From assembly GCA_028554645.1 (NCBI GenBank), contig JAQOOI010000022.1, positions 2,232,001 through 2,296,000 on the forward strand: a stretch of DNA of 64,000 nucleotides, written 5' to 3'. Made by a program: the position numbers and the translations under genes. The stretch comes from Omphalotus guepiniiformis. Its lineage: Eukaryota > Basidiomycota > Agaricomycetes > Agaricales > Omphalotaceae. Under the pieces are notes generated by a model. The model did no database searches and was not told where the DNA came from. It saw nothing but the letters and a program-made list of their open reading frames with translations. Positions 35,465-46,349 of the stretch are shown piece by piece; the stretch's first letter is position 1, and each line of letters opens with the position of its first letter.

Positions 35465-38400
35465 CTACACATTTGGACTATCGTTCGATACACTAAGGGC
35501 ACTGATCAACTTAATAGCCTCCTCCTCCTCCTCCTCTTCCTCCTCCTCCTCCTCCTCCTCCTCGTCGTGCTCCTCTTCATCGTTGGCAGCAACGGAAGGT
35601 TCTGCTGGTATGCTGGAGCAGACCTTGTTCTCCAATGCGACAGAGATCCTTGACCAGGGGTTAGTGTTTCGCGAGGAAAGGCAGGATATTTTTCAGAAGC
35701 TTCTGCAGGCGTGTTGTATGCAACGCGAAACAACGCCCACGTCGTTGTCTATATAGAGCAACCTGGTACGCAAGGGTAGGGTTGTTCTCTCGGAATTCCT
35801 CCTCTTTTGCGAGCAAAAACGCAGCTTCATCTTCAATGTACGTTATGAGGGGCGCCGTATCTCTATCTGCAGCCTCTCAATTTCCTCAGCAGCCCGTTGT
35901 GTCTTGAAGTATTGATCCATCGCAGCACGTCCAGCCGGTGTTTTGCCCAGATTTTCTCCCGCACGTCATTCCTTGCATCACGAAGGAGGTCAAACTCGGC
36001 AAGGAACGTGTATTCGACAATCGTATCCCAATCGAGTGGAGGCGGGGAGGGGAGAGTTGGGCGGCGGCGGCATTGTAGTTGGCAAGTGCTGTTTTGATAG
36101 CTTGCGACCTGGCCTTGAGTGCCTTTCCTATATGCTTTCGTAACTTATAACCTTGTGATAGGCTGTTGAGATGGTATTCTGCGAGACATTGAAAGACTCA
36201 CCTGTTTGAGACATATTCATCCGTGTTAGCTCGAACATGCGAGCCACCACTAGCCCTTCTAGTCTATCGAGGCAGCGCTGATAGGTGGAACGAGCCACCA
36301 GCTTCTCAGCAGCTATCCACTCCTCCGAGCCCTCCATCCACCGGTCTTGAGGTGCGATATTCAAGCGCCATTCCATATCAAGCACGGCCTGCTTTGCATC
36401 ATGGTAGGGCTTCGTAGTCTCGTCGGCGTTGTTTCTCGATTTCATTCACCTGCTGTGATTCCTCTCTTGTTGACCCACTTGCGACTGTCTGCTCCGTGGT
36501 ATTGATCCATATAGTCTTCGTGTTGGAGTACTTCAACCTGTAAGAACATTCATATTAGTATTTCGAGAGCATTCGCAGGTTCGAATATACGTACTGTGCA
36601 TCCCTTAGCCTGATGAGCTTCTTGTAATATTCCATCTGGAGAGTCCTTCCTCTTCAGGCTCCTTTTTCAGCGAATGAAGATATAGCCTTTCCTCCTCCAA
36701 CCAACCCTCTACCTGCTGCGGCTCTGTTACGCCGATTGCATTGAGCGAACGAAGCATGGTTTGCTCAGTTCCCAGAATCTCCACTGCTCGCTTATAGCTG
36801 ATTGAAAGAATCTTGCTAACCTGAGGGAAGGTCTCGAAATCGTCCATGTGGCGTGCGTACACTGCGATCTCTTGATGACGATGGAAAACGCTGGCATGTC
36901 GGACAGAGCTGGCAAGTGCATTGGATCTAGAGAAGAAGGACTCGCAACCCTCCAGGTCTTCGAGCCCTGGCCTTTCACATATGTTCCCAGGTTATTTGTT
37001 TGGCAAAGTCGAGCGTGCCCATGTCCGTGAAATATCCCAACCAAACTTTGTGTAGTTGTGAGACTTCGCGAGGGCTGCCAGGGGGCTTGTGACGGACAGT
37101 CGACCCGAACTTGCAGCCAATGTCGTAACCTCCGCCCAGACCATTACCGAGAAGACGAATGAGCTGGTTGACGATTGCGAGGGGATATTTCGACCTGTAA
37201 ATACCAATTAGTTGAGTCTTGATATCCGCAGCGGCGACTTACAATTCCCCGCTTTGAACCATGTCAGCGATGAGGAGAATGAATCCATGGCGACACAGAG
37301 AGAGAAAGACGCCTGTCTCATCATAAATTGACCACATTTTAGACGTGTTGGACTCCTTCATGTTGTGCCACCGGTCCTCGCATGAGTTTTCCTCCTCCTC
37401 CTCCACATCCTCCCATTCGTCCCAATTTGTCCTATCCCATCGGTCAACCTCAGCACGGCTCAAAAAGTAATCCAATCCTCCAATGCGTGAAATCCAAACG
37501 CTCCTTCGACGGCCCCAAACCAGCCACTAAGTTCCCATCCTCATCAACACCAGCATCTCGGCGTTTGAAAACGTTTCAGCGAGTCATTGCCATCCATCGT
37601 GAAAAGCATGCTGAATTTGAGCTCTTTCTCCCCCTCGAGCTTATAAAGACAGCATGGACAAGCATTTTTTAGACGCCAGTCTGATGAGTCTCGTCCGAGT
37701 GCAGTCTTGACCCGTATATCGACACGTCGCTGCACCTCCAGATACAAATCGTAGGCGATAGAGAATTGGTGATAGAAATACGGCTTGTACGGGCGACTGT
37801 GAATGTCACATAAGCCCTTAACAAACGATTGGATTGAAAGACGAGGTGCTCGTACATGAAGAACCCTGAAGAGCTCGAGAGTGCGAATAGAAAAGCCAAG
37901 GGAGGCGTCGGATGGGGCACAGGGGAAGAATCCATGTCGAACGAACGAGGAAGACACGTAAGGATCCTTTTTGTCATCAATATAGATGCATTGCTTTCTG
38001 GACACCTGTAGTACATGTCAGCTAGTTCAGAGTTTTTCAATGAAAAGGGAGATGTACCGAAGAGATCTGCCCCAGTGACTACTACGAATGCAACTCCGAT
38101 AGTGTTGGTGTTGTAGGGTCATGGGCCATGCTTGAAGCAACCCAAAGACGCACTCCATTCCATATATGACTGCACCATTGAGTCGTACTGGGGCGCAAAA
38201 AGCCAGGTTACGTCTTTGAGTACGGTCTCTTCGTGTACGGTAGTCCACGCGTTTCCTACACGGACATAAATATCATGTAGCTCATAGGATATCACCAAAA
38301 CTCACCTTTTACCTCGCAGTTCTTCTTGAAGTTCTAAGATAATATCTCCAAATTCCCCCCCCTTGATGACTGGTCTCCATAGTAGTATCCCAGCCAAGAC

Positions 38401-38637
38401 ATCCTCCAGCTGTTGATTACCCTCGAATGTCTCGCAATCGAAGCTATCGTCGACCGCCATAAATTCAAAAACATTCGGAGGTGCGTCTGAGATTTGCAAA
38501 GCTGCTTGCTCCTTGATTTGCGTGATCTCCTTGGGCTTATACAGGCGCGATGTAGCGGGACGAGTGCTTATTCCAGCGCCTCCAGATATGTGGCGTAGTT
38601 TTTTTGAGCTTCTGTGACGATTTGCATTCTTGCCCAT
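35465..38637 (-). pseudogene. KDZ transposase, frameshifted
   Basis: Conserved blocks of mushroom KDZ transposases appear in order but in changing frames. They are: MGKNANRHRSSKK start (38637); RTRRDRTQRRNLAFCAP; DSSDWRLKNACPCCLYKLEG; MDGNDSLKR; SKMWSIYDETGVFLSLCRHG; GYDIGCKFGST; IFHGHGHARLC; LEDLEGCESFFSRSNALA; VHRHQEIA-like; EGLVVARMFELTRMNMSQTG; WDTIVEYTFLAEFDLLRD. It ends in a Glu run encoded by a GAG repeat (about 35518-35565). Breaks seen: single-base indels in short runs at 38190-38193, 37564-37566, 37490-37492, 37043-37045, 36965-36967, near 36640 and near 36430, with more near 35990-35860, and one TGA at 38119-38121. Not functional as read, unless the indels are assembly errors. Confidence 0.85.
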
Positions 38638-38699
38638 CGTTGACGATTGACGCAGTGCGCGTAGCACTTGAATAACAGAACGCGCGCGTGGCACGTGAC

Positions 38700-40739
38700 A
38701 TGGCAAAACCACTTGTCGCTACTGATCAACAACTTGTCAACTCTACACTCTACACTCGCGTCGCCGCTTGTAAGTCGTTCATACCCTCATCTCTTCTTAC
38801 CATACAACTATCAGAAACCGTTCTACATAGAGGGCATGATTTCAATGCGGAATCGTTCCCGGGTCCAGGGAATCATGCTGGCTATGTGCAATGGCTCTGG
38901 TAATTGTATGGCAAGAAGAACGTTCCTTCATATACTTCAAAACGTTTGATGCTTGCGAGTTCTCTTAGGTTCACAATGGGTAACACGAGAAAAGTACGGT
39001 ACTCTTCTTGCATGTGAGTTTGTGCTAAGGCGCTCCTTCTCTAGCTACGATCTGGAAAGACCTACGGAGACTTCGACTGGCGTGCTGAGCTGAAGGTATG
39101 CACGCGTCTTTAACCGTTGACGTCGAGTCATGCCCCTCTCTTGAAGCCCTCTTGGTTCGTGCCCTGGATAATGAAACGAAATCGCCTGATGAGGAGCTGG
39201 AAGCATTTGATGATGGCGGGCAAGAGGATCGGCAGACCCAATCAGCGAGACGACAACCGCAGCGGAAGAAACCACCACCACTCCCGACAAAGAACGATAG
39301 AAAAACGCGATGCGCCAAATCCCGATGGCAAAAAGTTCAACCCCCGTCACGCAAAGCGACGTTGTCGACGAGCTGCCGAATTCGAAGCATCAGGCCACTT
39401 GCATGCGAATAGAAGCGATGCCCTCGACTCCTGTCAACCATATCCCACCGACGTTGACGTTGAGGATCTGCGTGCAGCAGCCGGTGGATTTGTGGGTGTC
39501 GACGCAGAGTACGTTGGCGCGAAGAATATTCACACACCACTGTGGCGTCATGAGAATGGATTTCGCTATGTGGAATGGGAGGGGAAGTGAGTACACCCAC
39601 AATTCGTCATGTGAGATTATCTGCTCAATAGGACGTAGCTATGCGATACCAATCGTCGACTCCAAAAACCGTCTTTTTGCTGTTGCCGTGAAGAGAATCA
39701 AAGAGGTAGGATATCAACGTGCCGTCGAGGAAGCATGCGCAGCTCTGGAGAAAGCTCGCGCCGATACGACCTTTGAGCCGAAAGAGAAGGAGCATAAGCG
39801 CGGTGGCTTCCCCGCAGCTGCATTTGGTTGGTCTATTGGACAGGGCCAGAAGCGTCCCACCCACACTGCTGGACTGCGAAAGGATCTTATGCAGAAGCTT
39901 GTTGAATTGCCGTGCTTTCAGCGAATTGCTGCTGCGCAGGATGGTACGTCCCGGGATAATCGCTTGGTATGTTTACTGATAGGATGGGTCAGCTGCATTC
40001 GCCTATTGGTCTCCAAAGAATTATGTGTACTATAAAAAGAGCATGGATGAATTGAAGCAACGTATTCCCCACTTCAAACTGAACTTCGACCGGAGCATCT
40101 TTGCTTGCATCACTTTAAAAACTTCGGCCCTCGGACTTGCACCTATATTCATACTGACACGAAGAACGCTGTCCACGGTATGTGTGCTATCACTTCAGGT
40201 GGTAGCTACGACCATAAAAAGGGCGGCCACTTGATTTTGTGGACTTGAAGCTTGTCATTGAGTTTCCACCTGGTTGCACCATCTTGATTCCCTCCGCTCT
40301 TCTCCGTCACTCCAACACCCCTGTGCAGGATGGAGAAACGCGCTACTCCATAACCCAGTACACTGCTGGAGGAATCTTTCGCTGGCTTGAGTATGACGGA
40401 AATACTGAGAAGCAGCTGGTTCAGAAGCGGAAGCGCGCCTTGCTTAAACGCCTCTTCGACGAGCGGGGTAAACGCTGGGCTAAGATGGTTGACATGTTTT
40501 CAACGTTGGATGAGCTTCGCACAGGACCTATAGTAGTTGTATGCCTATATACGACTGATCTTATCACAGCTTGCGATCATGTACACGTATTGTATCTGAA
40601 TAATCTCTGTATCTGGCTCTATATGTTGATTCAGAGTGAACTATTGAAGTATAGTTGTATGTCCGAGATGCCCGACGTTCGAGAGCTCAACGTGAATAAC
40701 AATGAAAGCAGCATGAGTATTCATCGTAACATCTTCTAG
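38700..40739 (+). pseudogene. TET/JBP-family Fe(II)/2-oxoglutarate dioxygenase, frameshifted
   Basis: The family oxidises 5-methylcytosine or thymine in DNA. Starts 62 bp from the divergent transposase. Upstream blocks: AESFPGPGNHAGYVQWL, SGKTYGDFDWRAELK, and GGFVGVDAEYVGAKNIHTPL with the following block RSYAIPIVDSKNRLFAVAV. The dioxygenase core carries NFGPRTCTYIHTDTKNAVHG (HxD: His 40150-40152, Asp 40156-40158), GSYDHKKGGHL, FPPGCTILIPSALLRHSNTP (distal His 40308-40310) and Arg 40341-40343 (ETRYSITQYTAGG) for 2-oxoglutarate. Two frame breaks inside the core look like single missing bases, at the T run 40114-40116 and the G pair 40241-40242. The N-terminal exons also do not join cleanly. All catalytic residues survive, so it is either a very young pseudogene or an intact gene with sequence errors. 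Confidence 0.78.
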
Positions 40740-41538
40740 CTGGGTGAGTAGAGTCTTGGATACTCAATACACAGTCTTAAGTCTTTACATACTGAGTTCT
40801 CATTCATTTTGTGAGTGGTACATGAAGTCGTTACGATCATAGTCAAGTATCCTACTTATACCTTAGACAAATTTGTATGTTATGTTGTTTGATTTTTGTG
40901 TAAGTCACTCAATCTCATGATATATGTACAGAGACCTCAGATCCAAGATTTTATTGCAAAATTTGTTCATTTACACTCACTACAACCTTGTAAGTACCAA
41001 ATGTAGAGGGTCTTGCAAGTCATCTGTAGAGTCTACAGAGAGTTCCTGAGCATTGAGGATTGCTATATACACTGTATATACATCCATAGGCTCTCTAGAC
41101 TCATTTCTCTTATGGATGCCACTCACGATGAATTCAGTATTACTTGGGAACTTTACAAAAGAAATACTTGATTATTATATCAATTGTACATAATACACGG
41201 TTAGAAAAAGTGACATAAGATTCGTATTGACACTCCTGAGGTCCTTGAATGCAGTTTACTCTATGTCTTTGTCAATCTGAGGAAGTTGAGGCCAAAGTGT
41301 GGTTGACAGTCGGAGTACAAGCAGGAGCATATACCTTTTATGGACATGTCTGTTTGTCATTACTCTCTCGCGCAAACAAGAACTTCAAAACTTTCGGCCA
41401 CTTCAACCTAGTCAGCACCATACAGAAACTACAAAATAGTTTCCTATTACCTGCTTCATGTCTCAAATTTAACTGAATGCCTACACAGAGAAAGATGACA
41501 AGATAATTTATTCCTCGGCAAAAATACAAGAATATCTA
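40740..41538. other. AT-rich spacer inside the KDZ element
   Basis: About 0.8 kb with no supported ORF between the TET/JBP gene and the minus-strand cargo gene. It presumably holds their 3' ends. Confidence 0.5.
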
Positions 41539-42861
41539 CTATTCGTCGTTGTCAAAATTGAAAGGAGGATCCCAGGCTTGGACTCGATCGGCCATGTATT
41601 CACGCACAAAGAAAGCATTCGCGTCTTCGACTGTGAAGAATACCTGCAACGCCCCTCCACCCCATCCGAGACCTTCTCGAAGTGCCGCATGCCTGGAGAA
41701 AACAGTGGCCGTGAGCTTCAAAGCAGACAATGAATAACGAAAATAACAGAACGTACACATTTTCATACACTCCAGGGTTGACACCTTGAGTAATTACCCA
41801 GTAGTAGACTATGTCAGGATTTGAAGGAACTGAGTTGAGACGTTCGATTACACCACTTTTACAGGCTTGAAGGTAGGCTGCCTTCGCTGTCGGGTAGGAG
41901 AAAAATCCCTTGAATACCCCACCTTTGTTCTTGTCGGCAGAGGGAATTTGAGACCTGAAGGAATAAAATGAGACACTCTGAAATGAAAAAAAATTGCCCA
42001 ACACACATACCATGATGAGAAAGCACCATGCTTGGAGCCACGATAGAGTACGTAGGCATTCCAGCCTTTCTTTGAGGGAGAGCGCTGTGGAGTCTGGTGA
42101 ACCGGCCGCGATGGAGTCGAAGGAGGCGACTTAAACTTGTAGCGGGGTAGCTGTGGCAGCTTGGAGGGAGAAGCTGGTATTTCTTTTGAAGTATGCAGAG
42201 TGGGACGCGCTGCCGCAGCACTTGACTCACCAACCACCTCATGAGAGCGACGTAGCTGGTCTCGACGGCTTTCATTGACCGCGCAATGCAGCTGCGCTTG
42301 TTCGAACGTATGTTTGTCTTCGTCGTCATCGGTTGTTTCATCATCAGTGGGAGGTTCATCTGTTTCTGACGGGGAATACAGTTCATCTGTAAGGACTAAT
42401 ATTACCTTGAGTAACACACAAAATAAAACAATCCATGACGACGTACGAACTTGAAGCTGCTCCATTCTATCAGTCAAGGCAGCTGCAGACAGTGTGTGTG
42501 TACTTAGTATTACCCGCATATGAAAAGAATTAAGAGCAAGTACTCACCAAGATGTTCCTGGCCATCCTTTTGCGCCCTCTTCAAGTCTTATGCCGGTAGC
42601 ACATTGAAGTCAGAGTTATACATTCGAGCATTAGCAAGGAACGTACCAGCAAACATGTCGGACAATTGAGTTGCACGCAAGCGTTGACCTACGCAGAATG
42701 TCAACCATTCAGAACACAGATATATGAACAAAAAAAAGTACCGTGACGAGCCTTGGGCCTGAGTTTTTCCGACCTTCCCTTCCCTTTTTCTTTGTCTTTT
42801 CCTGAAATAAAAAACATCTATGAACGGAAGATCAACATGGCAAGTAGCACGTACCTGCCAT
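41539..42861 (-). CDS. Protein with RNase H1 N-terminal (viroplasmin-like) domain, element cargo
   Basis: Start MAGKDKEKGKGRSEKL at 42861. Small exons follow with a helical segment (TQLSDMFADLKRAQKDGQEH, then LAALTDRMEQLQ), an acidic DDETTDDDED tract and a Ser/Pro-rich basic linker. The C-terminal domain reads WNAYVLYRGSKHGAFSSW, then GGVFKGFFSYPTAKAAYLQA, and HAALREGLGWGGGALQVFFT, ending FDNDE at 41539. The YVLYRG..GAFSSW...FKGF pattern is the fold that in RNase H1 binds RNA-DNA hybrids or double-stranded RNA; here no RNase H catalytic domain follows. About 290 residues, seven introns, no break seen. Role in the element unknown; nucleic-acid binding is inferred from the domain. Confidence 0.72.
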
Positions 42862-43217
42862 TCAGTCTTGAGGTATGATGGGGGGAAGAAAGAGAGAGAG
42901 AAAGTCGGAGTCGAACTCGAACATGGAGTAACTAACAGAGGGATAACCGACCAGCGCTACCATGTGGATGGGCGCTTTCATGCTTATCAGCGATAACACC
43001 TGACCAATCTTTGAATTTGTAAGCACTTATCTTTTATCACCACCCGTCATCACAACATCACAACATGGGTCGGCGTCCGCTTGCAGGGAAACACGACAGC
43101 GACGCGTTTCAGCGCGTTTCACGCAATGAGCATCGCGGTCAAACGTGACTTTGTTGAGCGAAACTTTGTGAGTGCTTACACATTCAAAACTGGCCTTGCA
43201 CGCTCATCTTCATCCTC
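42862..43217. promoter_or_regulatory. Divergent promoter region between the two intact cargo genes
   Basis: 356 bp between opposing starts. It contains gcg-rich near-repeats around 43090-43115 (acgcgtttcagcgcgtttca). Function inferred from position. Confidence 0.35.
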
Positions 43218-45763
43218 ATGCCAGCCGATTTAATCAACCTCCTGAACCCTTCAGTCTCTGAGCAGCCATCATGCAATGAATATCTCAAGTCAAACACACA
43301 GGCCTTCACCGAAACCTCCGAGTACCTCCCCCACAACTACACCTCTGATCTTTCGTTCTCGACAGCTGGGCCGTATGCTCAGTCATGGGGCACCACCAAC
43401 AATCACGTTGATCTTCCCTCAATGCTGACATGGCCTCTAGACCATCACTCTGCTCATCTTGCTGGCAGTCTATACCAGCCGGATGCCGCCTTCGACGCGC
43501 TCAATTTCGAAAACTTCCACTTTGACGACTTCAGTCACAATGACTTTGGTCACAGCATTGCGGCACCCCATAGTAACTCAGACTATACACCTACCGCCTC
43601 TGTCAGCAGCAATAGGGTGCAGGAAAACCATACTTGCGATGATGTGTACCCCTCGTCTTTCCTATCCTCCCAAAACGACTTCATTTCACCTACATCTTCT
43701 GCACCGAAAACTCCTCCGTGCAGTAATTTCAGCACCTCACCCTCTACACACAATCAAGTTGCTTCAGACGTGGATGCTGTATGCGCAAACTCAACAGAAG
43801 CCCCGATTGAGTTTGTGAACACGTTCGGACCTGCACCAGCCCGTCTACCACCTTCAAGGAACGATCTTATCCCTCCTAAACCTTCTCAACCAACGCCAGC
43901 CATCAACCCTGATGCTGCAGGCTCTCAGAATGACTACCTTCCCCCTGCACCTCCTCGCACTTCCTACAATGTTCCAATTACGAATGGGACACAACCACCT
44001 CGTGCGCCGACGCAGAAACGCATGCTAACGGAGGCTGAGAAAGCTTCGAGGGCTTTGAGCCGAGCAAATATCAAGGCCTTGCAGGATCAGCTTGCTTTGG
44101 ATATTAAGGAGGCAACCGGTGCCTATGAAGAACGTCTGCAGGAAATTGCTGACAAGTACAGCTATACCCTTGACAAGGTTAAGGGTATAGCTAATAATAT
44201 GTCTCGCGCAAAGGGCAAGAGGGCACCTGCGGCCCACAATGCCCTTCTTCATTTCGCAAGGAAGGATTTGGTTGCTAGCGGGAGTGCGTGGTTCATACTT
44301 TTATCCAAACCTCATTGCTGATTATTGTGGTTCAATAGAGCTCGCCCCAGGTGCACCAATGCCCAAATTACAGGAGTTACGCCACATCATCAACACAGAC
44401 GAAGACTACCGAAAGCTGCAAGAGGATACGAAGAAGATTGAGGAATTGAAACAGGAGCTCGCGGAGGATCGTGCACTCAAGGAAGTCGGTGTGCGAACGT
44501 CAAAAGTATCGGTTCAGCAGGACGTACGAAGCACCTTTGACAATGCTATGATGGAGGTGAGTGTACTTTTCCAAGCAATGCAGCATAGTGTATCTAACAC
44601 GGTATAACTAGCTGATCATGCTCTCAAAGCGTACTGGAGCCAAGTCATTCCTCTACGTCACCCGGGGAACAGCAAATTGCTCATCTGCACCAGCATTTGG
44701 GACCTCCGACGATACAGTGGAGGACTTCTTTCGCGAGCAAATGAAAGTCGATCCATGGAACCTCTTATCAATGTTCGAACTATGGTCTATTTCTAGAGAC
44801 GTATCTCGTGAGTACTTTTGGTACCGTCCGGTCTTTAAATACTGTCTCAAAGGTTGATTTAGAGATACGACCCAAGAATTCATCAGAATGGCGAACCGAA
44901 TGTGTATCAATGATCAATGCTGGCCTCCGTGAGTCTCTATGTTCTCTCTGTGCGCCGTATATTGCTGAAAATGCAGGTTTCACACTACAGGTCAAATTGT
45001 TCGTAATCCAGAGTTACACATGAGCTACGACAGGTATCGCACAGCGATTGTGCAGACCTATCATGTCCGACTCATTGGCTGGCCGTTCAAGGAGGAATCG
45101 AGCAACGATGACGCTGGCGAGCCCCTACCAAAGCTCATAAGCCCTCATCGTATCACTTCCATGGAGGATGTACGCCTCCTGCATCATCGCCTCAAGACGG
45201 GAACCTGTCGGTGGGAGCCTATGACAGCCAAGGATGTGGATCAGGAGATGGAGGAATACAGGAGGTTGAAGGACAGTGGCAAGTCGTCGTCACATGGCTC
45301 TTCAGGAAATAAGAAGAGAAAGAAAGGTGAACGGGGCAAGGATAAGGAGAACGGAACGTACAGAGATATTGGGGAAGGGTGTGCCGGTAGCGATGATGAT
45401 AACGACGATGACAACGATGACAACGCCCTTCATGAAGACACCAATTCTGCTGCACGTTCTACTGCGAGGAAGAGGCGACGTACGAAAGAGACGACAGATC
45501 ATGGCCTGCGGAAGTCGACGAGCAAGAAGGCGAAGCAGAAAGTCAGTCAAGGAAGCCGAACGAAGGAATCATCTACGACACGGAAGCCTGCGAGGAAAAA
45601 GACACGCAAAGCAGATGCTGCTGCCCAGCTACCCCCAACGTACAAGAGTAAAGAGTTCGTTGATAGTGATAGTGACAGCGACGAGGACGACGTCAACGTC
45701 AACGTCGAGACGGGCCTTCGCAGCGGTGGAGCCGGCGCTGACAACGACAACGACACTGCATAA
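43218..45763 (+). CDS. Long nuclear-looking cargo protein of unknown function
   Basis: Start MPADLINLLNPSVSEQ. About 760 residues in five exons, no frame break. The first 270 residues are rich in Ser, Pro, Asn and His. A helical charged segment follows (KASRALSRANIKALQDQLAL, then EERLQEIADKYSYTLDKVKG). A conserved-looking middle has APMPKLQELRHIINTDEDYR, then FDNAMMELIMLSKRTGAKSF, and MSYDRYRTAIVQTYHVRLIGWP followed by a TCRWEPMT block. The tail alternates Lys/Arg-rich and Asp-rich runs (KKRKKGERGKDK, DDDNDDDNDD, ARKRRRTKE), typical nuclear signals. I recall similar multicopy proteins in mushroom genomes near transposons but know no function. Its intactness next to broken element genes is notable. 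Could be a DNA-binding accessory factor; unproven. Confidence 0.75.
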
Positions 45764-46087
45764 GCAGCCCCTCGACTTTGTCTCCCTGCCCCCATTACAC
45801 ACTCAAAAATCTTCACTCAATCCCTTCCCCTGCCACTGCCATATACCATCCTCACTGTGGCCTTACATGGTCAATAGATAGTTGAAATAAATATGCTTTC
45901 AGTCTTATTTTAACCAATGATGCAAGTAATCCTTCAATTACTCCTAGAGAACAGTGTGTTACATGAGAATAAGAGCTATTAAGTCCACAAGTATAGCTTG
46001 AAAGGTACGAGGTTGAGCTTATAGTGCAGGGGAAATCTTATTGGAGGTGTAGAGGTGAAATATAAGGAAATATAAGGAAGGAAATGT
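45764..46087. other. 3' spacer of the cargo gene
   Basis: 324 bp between the cargo stop and the right terminal repeat. Nothing recognised. Confidence 0.4.
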
Positions 46088-46349
46088 TGAGCTCGTCGAG
46101 CTCGACGACGAGCGGAGAGGTACGGACGGTGTCGGAAAGGTCGGGAGAGAAGCGAGACGCGTGACGAGTCGTGCGTCAGCACGTTGATGACAGGACACCC
46201 ATACCTTACTTACCCGAGCACTCTCAAAAGCTTCAAGTCCCCTAAATTACGAGCCGTTTTCAGAGGAAAGGCATGATGCCCGGTAAGCCGTCTAACTAGA
46301 CGGAACCACGCGGCGGATGGTTCCGTCTAATTTGATGGTTTATGTGGGC
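46088..46349 (-). repeat. Right terminal inverted repeat of the KDZ element
   Basis: Reverse complement of the left repeat with four small differences. Followed by TGATCA, the filler GGTG and the 17 bp direct repeat copy at 46360-46376. Confidence 0.88.

Larger units (their letters stand above)
35133..46349. mobile_element. 11.2 kb KDZ-type DNA transposon carrying a TET/JBP dioxygenase gene
   Basis: Ends are inverted repeats of about 262 bp starting GCCCACATAAACCATC on both sides, flanked by TGATCA (35127-35132 and 46350-46355). A 17 bp direct repeat (CTAAGACCGATGATCAG at 35117-35133 and 46360-46376) also brackets it. Contents, left to right: KDZ transposase (-), TET/JBP dioxygenase (+), RNase H1 N-terminal-domain protein (-), and a long protein of unknown function (+). 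The element interrupts a coding exon of a transporter, which supports a true insertion. Association of KDZ transposons with TET/JBP genes is established for mushroom genomes. Repeat identity of about 98 percent implies a young insertion. Confidence 0.9.

Noticed and set aside
35518..35580. CCT/GAG microsatellite as a separate repeat feature
   Set aside because: It is the Glu-run coding tail of the KDZ transposase, a common feature of the family, so it is described there.
40180..40210. Apparent 23-25 nt intron (gtatgt...cag) inside the TET/JBP core
   Set aside because: Too short for a spliceosomal intron here, and the enclosed codons (MCAITS) fit the family.
42895..42985. tRNA-like stretch on the minus strand (tagcgctggtcggtta ... 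gttcgagttcgac)
   Set aside because: D-arm-like and T-arm-like motifs are present, but the T-stem and acceptor stem do not pair, and the region is the leader of the cargo gene at 41539-42861.
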